Shown: piece after piece, positions 7,038-11,705 of the stretch
Layout of the letters: each line of letters starts with the position of its first letter
Numbering within the stretch: position 1 is the first letter of the stretch
Source of the DNA: Gemmatimonadota bacterium
GTDB lineage: Bacteria > Gemmatimonadota > Gemmatimonadetes > Gemmatimonadales > GWC2-71-9
DNA: 11,705 nt
Assembly: GCA_029862935.1 (NCBI GenBank)
Contig: JAOTWK010000067.1
Location: 1-11,705, forward strand
Reading direction: 5' to 3'
Translations under genes and position numbers: made by a program
Notes under the pieces: model-generated
The model's database searches: none
The model's input: only the letters and a program-made list of their open reading frames with translations
Told to the model about the DNA's origin: nothing

Positions 7038-7093
7038 CAGTTGTCGGTTGTCAGTTGTCGGTACTTAGCTCTCAGCCGTCAGCTTTCAGCTTG
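7038..7093. repeat. Heptamer repeat array D (CAGYYKT family) between the two kinase genes
   Basis: Eight consecutive 7-base units lie in perfect register in the 129-base gap (6991-7119) between the two kinase genes. Plus-strand units start at 7038 (CAGTTGT), 7045 (CGGTTGT), 7052 (CAGTTGT), 7059 (CGGTACT), 7066 (TAGCTCT), 7073 (CAGCCGT), 7080 (CAGCTTT) and 7087 (CAGCTTG). No CGTATCC-type unit is present here. On the minus strand the TCAG junctions read CTGA, so TGA stops recur in successive frames. Confidence 0.85.
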
Positions 7094-7119
7094 AGCCGTT
7101 CCGATCCGACTCCCGGTCG

Positions 7120-10092
7120 TCACCCTCCAACCCGCGCCAATCCTGCCCTGGCCTCGTCCAACAGAGGCTGAAGCCCCTCATCTGCTTTCGACCACAGGAA
7201 CAGGAACCGCTGGTAGTGGCGCCGGGCGTCGGCGGAGCGACCTTCCCGTTCGGCGAGGCGCGCTGACCGAAGCTCCGCCGGGCCAGAAAAGACTCGGTCG
7301 GCGAAGCTGAACTCTCCGAACGACCGATACGCCAGTGCAGCGTCCTCGCTACGCCCGATGGCGTCGAGGAGGACCGCCCGGCGATACCGTTCCGCTGCCA
7401 GCGATGTGAACGGTGAAAAGAGCGCTACCTCGTAATTCACGATGAGGCGCCCATCACCCAATAACTGCACCGCCGAGCCTCGATCGCCTTGCGCTTCCGC
7501 TACCGCCGCCCGAACGCTTCGGCCAAACGCGCGCTGGAGCACTTCATTAGGATCGTCACCGGTCTTGCGCTCGAGTTCCGCTGCCAATGCCGTTGCTGCC
7601 GGCAGGTTCCCCAGCTGCACTTCGGTCAGTCCCAACAGATACTGTCGCAATCCCGGATACAAACCGTCGTGCACGTTGAAGTGGACGATCGGGATTGAAC
7701 TGGGCCGGGTCTGCTCCGCATCCCAGCCTGCGAGCGACTCGCGCAGCGTTTCGAAATCTGCACGGGACGCTGGCGTGAACGGTTGGAGCGTGAGCAACGC
7801 GCGGTGCGAAAGACCAAGTGCCTGGTTCAGTCGTTCGGCGGCGGCGAGTTGATCGCGGCTTGCGGACCACCGCCCGCGGATCGCATTCAGGTAGGCGAGG
7901 TGGATGTGGCCCAACGCGCGCAGCTCGGAAGACCGAGAGGGCAGCGTCTCGGTCGCAAAAAGCGACTCCACGGCGTCAAACCGGTCCGTCCAGGCGGAGA
8001 CCGGGTAGCTCGCTTGGGGAACATAAATATCCGGGGCACGGGCGAGTTCCGAACGGAAGTCGATGAGCACCGACGAGTCCTTCGAAAACACCGCGTCGTA
8101 GGCTCGGACCGCGAGTGCCCGGTCGCCTTCGGGATTGAGCTGGAGGATACGCCGCCCGAGCGAGTCTACCGCGTTCACATCGCCCGCGCGCGCCATTATC
8201 CGCTGCAGGTGAATCAGCGAGAGCGCGTTGTCGGGTTCGAAGGTCAGAACGCGCTCAAACCCCTCTCGTGACTCACTCATCGGCCGGCCCCGCAATGGAC
8301 CGTAGTGGAATTGCACTTCGGCCAGTTGGATCCATGCCTCGACGTCCTGGGGCCAGATTCCCACGACGGCACGGAACATACGCTCAGCCGTCTCGTCGTC
8401 GCCCCGCCGACTCGCGAGCAGCGCTTCGAGGAGCCGCCTGTCGTGGTCGGAGAGCCTGTCCGCATGCCGCACCGCCCCTTCCGCCGCGATGTTCGCGATG
8501 TCTGGGCGCAGTGCCCACTCAGCCGCGATGCTCAAGCGGTACAGGGCAAGAGCGAACTGGCTATCCGCTGCCACCGCCTCTTGAAATGCTTCCACCGCAG
8601 CGCCGAACAGGCCGGCGCGGAACTGGCTTTCACCCTCGAGATACGCCTTGAGTGCTGGCAACGATGCGGTCGTGACGGCAGCGACCTGCGTAACACGTGA
8701 CGCCCGGCCGGCACCGGACACCAGAAGCTGTGTCGCTATCTGATCCACCATCGCGAGGATATCGTCGGGATCACCATCAACTGCGCCCGAACTGATTGGT
8801 TCGGATTCCGCTTGCTGATCGTAGAGGGCGGCATCAATGCGAATGTTCTCCCCCGCCTGCACGATGTCACCGAGCACAAACAGTCCGGCCCCCAGTCCCC
8901 GCGCCACACGTGAAGCCTCGCGTGGCGTGACCCGCTTGAGGGCCTCTTGTTGCACGCGCGCCATGACGGCACGCGGGTCAACGCTTCGCAGATCACCAGC
9001 GCCATCCATGCCGGTTGCGAGGAGATTGACCATCCCCTCTCCCAGATACTGAACGTCCGCACTGCCCTGCACGGTGAATGGAAAGACCACAACCGCGGTG
9101 GACGACACCGCAGGGTCCCGCTCAGTGCCTCGACCGAACACACCAAAACTGATCGCAGCAACCACCGCTATCGCCGCGAGCATCGCGACCCCAGTCTTTC
9201 TTCGGCTACGCCCAACATCTCGCTGCTCCATGGCACCAGTCTCGGTCGTCACCGCGGCCTCGAGCTGATGCACGATCTCGTCGGCGCTTGCCCACCGGTC
9301 GTCTGGCTCCTTGCTGAGGCATCGCATCACGATGTCTGAGAGTCCGGCGCCGACATCCGGCCGCACATCGCGCAGCGGTTTGGGCGACTCAAAGAGATGC
9401 GCCGCCAGCACGTTCTTGAGACTCCGACCCGCAAACGGCGGCGCACCGCTCAAGAGCTCGTAGGCGAGCACGCCGAACGCGTAGATGTCGGCACGGTGAT
9501 CGATGGACGGATCGGCGGCCGCCTGTTCAGGCGACATGTACGCCGGGGTTCCGACGGCCATGCCGACCGTGGTAAGCCCGACCCGGCCAGCCGCTTCAGT
9601 TACCGCCCGGGCGACGCCGAAATCGGTCACGGTTGCGTGCCGACCCGAGACCATCACGTTGTCAGGCTTGATGTCGCGATGGACCACGTCGCGCGAATGT
9701 GCGTAGGCCAGTGCGTCGGCCACTTCCCGGATGAGCCGCGTGGCTTCGGCAATTGGAAGGGCTCCTTCCCGCTCGAGTCGGCCGCGAAGCGATTCGCCTT
9801 CGACATAGGGCATGACATAGAACAGGAAGCCATCGGCCTCGCCCGACTCGAACAGTGGCAGGATGTGCGGGTGCTGGAGATTGGCAGTGACTTCGATCTC
9901 ACGGAGAAACCGTTCCGCACCCACCACCGCGGCCAGATCCGGCTTCAGGACCTTGAGCGCGACCTTCCGGTTGTGCTTGATGTCATGCGCGAGATAGACG
10001 GTCGCCATGCCGCCCTGCCCGAGTTCGCGCTCGATGCTGTAGCGGTTGGCGAGGGCCGCGGTGAGGCGAACCTCTGCGTCCGCGGACGTCAC
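7120..10092 (-). CDS. Transmembrane Hanks-type Ser/Thr protein kinase with TolB-like and TPR domains
   Basis: This is a 990-residue kinase. The catalytic domain (about 18-280) has glycine loop GQGGMA (25-30), lysine K47, HRDIKPDN (138-145), DFG (157-159), activation-loop T174/T175 and SPE in place of APE (187-189), all consistent with activity. One membrane helix lies at about 301-319, after a basic stretch with RSRRK. The outer part starts with a TolB N-terminal-like domain (about 332-455, AVVVFPFTVQGS then LGEGMVNLLATGMDG). From about 478 to 985 helix-turn-helix TPR-like repeats follow, for example LKAYLEGESQFRAGLFGAAV and EAFQEAVAADSQFALALYRL; several are degenerate. This large TPR solenoid would face the periplasm and probably binds protein or peptide partners. 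The start is GTG, overlapping the upstream stop as GTGA; it fits the family N-terminus and has an SD. Targets are unknown. Confidence 0.93.
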   Translation of the reverse strand: MTSADAEVRLTAALANRYSIERELGQGGMATVYLAHDIKHNRKVALKVLKPDLAAVVGAERFLREIEVTANLQHPHILPLFESGEADGFLFYVMPYVEGESLRGRLEREGALPIAEATRLIREVADALAYAHSRDVVHRDIKPDNVMVSGRHATVTDFGVARAVTEAAGRVGLTTVGMAVGTPAYMSPEQAAADPSIDHRADIYAFGVLAYELLSGAPPFAGRSLKNVLAAHLFESPKPLRDVRPDVGAGLSDIVMRCLSKEPDDRWASADEIVHQLEAAVTTETGAMEQRDVGRSRRKTGVAMLAAIAVVAAISFGVFGRGTERDPAVSSTAVVVFPFTVQGSADVQYLGEGMVNLLATGMDGAGDLRSVDPRAVMARVQQEALKRVTPREASRVARGLGAGLFVLGDIVQAGENIRIDAALYDQQAESEPISSGAVDGDPDDILAMVDQIATQLLVSGAGRASRVTQVAAVTTASLPALKAYLEGESQFRAGLFGAAVEAFQEAVAADSQFALALYRLSIAAEWALRPDIANIAAEGAVRHADRLSDHDRRLLEALLASRRGDDETAERMFRAVVGIWPQDVEAWIQLAEVQFHYGPLRGRPMSESREGFERVLTFEPDNALSLIHLQRIMARAGDVNAVDSLGRRILQLNPEGDRALAVRAYDAVFSKDSSVLIDFRSELARAPDIYVPQASYPVSAWTDRFDAVESLFATETLPSRSSELRALGHIHLAYLNAIRGRWSASRDQLAAAERLNQALGLSHRALLTLQPFTPASRADFETLRESLAGWDAEQTRPSSIPIVHFNVHDGLYPGLRQYLLGLTEVQLGNLPAATALAAELERKTGDDPNEVLQRAFGRSVRAAVAEAQGDRGSAVQLLGDGRLIVNYEVALFSPFTSLAAERYRRAVLLDAIGRSEDAALAYRSFGEFSFADRVFSGPAELRSARLAEREGRSADARRHYQRFLFLWSKADEGLQPLLDEARAGLARVGG

Positions 10093-11705
10093 CGCCGCTC
10101 CCGCAGCTCGTCGGCCCAGTTGAACACCATCACGAGATCACCGCCCTCAGGCATCTGATTGATCATCAAGAACCGGCCGTCGCGCGACACCGAGTAGGAA
10201 TGATGAAATGGGTCGGCCCCCATACCCGATGCGGAGAAGAGCCGGCGCGGTGGCTGCGCGGTGAACGTCCGACCGACGGTAACCTCCGCTGCCATTATGT
10301 TCCCCGAGCGGCTGCGGTAGTACACCTCTCGGCCGGAACGGGCCCAGCGCGGTTCGTTGCCTCCGTCGGCGGAGATCTGCGTCCGTCCTACCCCGGGCTC
10401 GTCCACCGACCGCACGTAGACCTCGGGACGTCCGGACTCGCCGGAGACGTAGGCGAACCAGCGCCCGTCCGGCGACGCCGTGGGTGCGTACTCGTCAGCG
10501 GGGGTCGCGAGCAGCGGCTGCAGCACCGAGTCCCCCCGATTCCCGATCAAGATGTCACGTCCGCCCTGCCAAGCGCCGAGGCGAACGAGGAACCGCTGGC
10601 CGTCGGGCATGAATTCCACTTCCTCCACCGACCGATCGCCGGCGAGGAGGGTCTCGGCCGGCACACTGCCATCCGCGCGGCGGATCATCGCGGTCCGTGA
10701 ACCCGTGGTGGCGGTGGACGTGATGAACGCAAGCCACCGACCATCCGGGGTCCACGCGGGACGGTCTGCGGTGAGGCCGCCGGCGGACAGGCGGGAGAGC
10801 GGTCCCGTGGGGAGATCCTTGACCGTAACCTGCAGCTCCCCGCTGCTGAACAGCGCTAGCGCAAGGCGCCCGTCGTCGGGGGAGAGGTCGGCGCTGGTGA
10901 AACGGCCGCGCCAGCCCGAATCCGGCGGAGTCTGTCGCCCAGCGCGGTCAACCCATACCACCCGGTCCGTGCCCTCCCCACCCGACATGTACGCCAGAAG
11001 ACCGTTATCACTCACGTCGAACTGGGCGCTACCGCTGGTGGGATCAAGCTGGACACCATCCGCGACGATGACGGGCTGCCCAGTCACCCGCCGCTGCGCG
11101 AGGTCCACCGGCACTCCGTACAGCGTCCCGGCTGCGGTCGCATAGAGCAGATGCCCCGACGGCACATACCGGCCGTAGACTCCCTGCACCAGGGGTGTCA
11201 CGACTTCGCTCCCGATGTCGATGAGCGCGAGCTCGGCGTTGGTGAACGCGCTGCGCCAGAGCTGGGCGAGGACCACCCCGCGTTCGGGCAGGCATTGCTG
11301 CCAATCGTGTTCACTCACCCCCGTCGTGCTGTCGGGACGGGAGATCAGCTCGTACGCGCCACCCCGTTCGCTGACGCGAGCGCCGGCGGCAGGACCAGCA
11401 GTGAAGTAGATCTCGCCGTCACACCAGCTGCCGCCGAACGCCAGGGCGGAATCGCGCACCAGCGTGCGTGGCGCGCCCCCGTGGACCGACACGACCCGCA
11501 GATCACCAATACTGCCGGTGAAGTACGCGACCGATTCCCCGTCCGGCGAGAAGAACGGTCCCAGCGCGCCACTCGTCCCGGCCAACGGTCGGCCAGTGAG
11601 CGAGTTGAGATCGCGCACCCACAGTTGGCTCCCACCAACGCTGTCCGGACCGACGTACACCAACCGCGATCCATCGCGCGAGAGCGCGAACCGACGCGTC
11701 GCGAC
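10089..11705 (-). CDS. C-terminal PD40 beta-propeller region, probably of a third Ser/Thr kinase; N-terminus off the right edge
   Basis: The frame is open to the window edge, giving 538 residues with no start in view. A TTG at 11663 could be taken as a start, but the upstream codons FALSRDGSR complete a PD40 blade, so the gene clearly continues outside. Blades include LSRDGSRLVYV, FSPDGESVAYF, WTPDGRWLAFI, SPDGRWFAYVS and the last, YSVSRDGRFLMINQ. The middle has YVPSGHLLYATAAGTLYGV and VVWVDRAGRQ. The end, VMVFNWADELRERR, is the pattern I know from the C-terminus of kinase-PD40 fusions in Acidobacteriota and Gemmatimonadota. The visible part has no kinase motif, so the fusion is inference; the alternative is a stand-alone propeller protein. 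It overlaps the next kinase gene by GTGA, so the two are probably co-translated. Confidence 0.85.
   Translation of the reverse strand, partial: VATRRFALSRDGSRLVYVGPDSVGGSQLWVRDLNSLTGRPLAGTSGALGPFFSPDGESVAYFTGSIGDLRVVSVHGGAPRTLVRDSALAFGGSWCDGEIYFTAGPAAGARVSERGGAYELISRPDSTTGVSEHDWQQCLPERGVVLAQLWRSAFTNAELALIDIGSEVVTPLVQGVYGRYVPSGHLLYATAAGTLYGVPVDLAQRRVTGQPVIVADGVQLDPTSGSAQFDVSDNGLLAYMSGGEGTDRVVWVDRAGRQTPPDSGWRGRFTSADLSPDDGRLALALFSSGELQVTVKDLPTGPLSRLSAGGLTADRPAWTPDGRWLAFITSTATTGSRTAMIRRADGSVPAETLLAGDRSVEEVEFMPDGQRFLVRLGAWQGGRDILIGNRGDSVLQPLLATPADEYAPTASPDGRWFAYVSGESGRPEVYVRSVDEPGVGRTQISADGGNEPRWARSGREVYYRSRSGNIMAAEVTVGRTFTAQPPRRLFSASGMGADPFHHSYSVSRDGRFLMINQMPEGGDLVMVFNWADELRERR
10098..10102 (-). 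promoter_or_regulatory. Ribosome binding site of the 990-residue kinase, inside the upstream gene
   Basis: GGGAG on the minus strand lies 5 bases before the GTG at 10092, within the last codons (RERR-stop) of the propeller gene. With the GTGA overlap it supports the GTG start and translational coupling. Confidence 0.5.

Noticed and set aside
11661..11663. TTG as the start of the right-edge propeller protein
   Set aside because: The frame stays open to the window edge, and the codons before it complete a PD40 blade, so the real start is outside.

Overview
The window is a high-GC bacterial segment in which every supported gene lies on the minus strand. It most resembles a Gemmatimonadota genome, or a related soil lineage such as Acidobacteriota. 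The reasons are the run of Hanks-type Ser/Thr kinases carrying C-terminal TolB-like, TPR or PD40 propeller domains, and a secreted sortilin-like Asp-box protein beginning with an RNIGPANMGGRVSDV-type motif. The taxonomic call is inference from family knowledge, not from a marker gene.

In transcription order (right to left) the layout is as follows. (1) 11705-10089: C-terminal part of a PD40 beta-propeller protein, very probably the sensor half of a Ser/Thr kinase whose catalytic half is off the right edge. (2) 10092-7120: a 990-residue kinase (kinase, TM, TolB-like, TPR), overlapping gene 1 by GTGA. (3) 6990-5575: a shorter paralogous kinase (kinase, TM, TolB-like, no TPR) after a 129-base gap. 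(4) 5578-3590: a PD40 propeller lipoprotein overlapping gene 3 by ATGA. (5) 3468-2410: a fatty acid desaturase. (6) 2279-1839: a DUF6526 small membrane protein. (7) 1780 to the left edge: a secreted sortilin/BNR-like propeller protein, cut off at its C-terminus.

Two or three kinases and a propeller lipoprotein form two translationally coupled pairs that look like an envelope-sensing module: cytoplasmic kinase, one membrane helix and an extracytoplasmic domain. In the 3590-6990 pair, the kinase ends in a TolB-like N-terminal domain and the next, coupled gene encodes a lipid-anchored propeller. This recalls the two-domain plan of TolB divided between two proteins. The desaturase and DUF6526 genes follow in the same direction, but nothing in the sequence proves they share the regulation.

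The most striking non-coding feature is that all four gaps between uncoupled genes hold degenerate tandem repeats with an exact 7-base period. There are two families, CGTATCC-like and CAGYYKT-like, always in the same orientation relative to the genes. One array puts a canonical G-quadruplex motif across the desaturase stop codon, one supplies the Shine-Dalgarno sequence of the BNR gene, and one overlaps the probable true start of the desaturase. I found no RNA genes, CRISPR array, transposase or clear intrinsic terminator.
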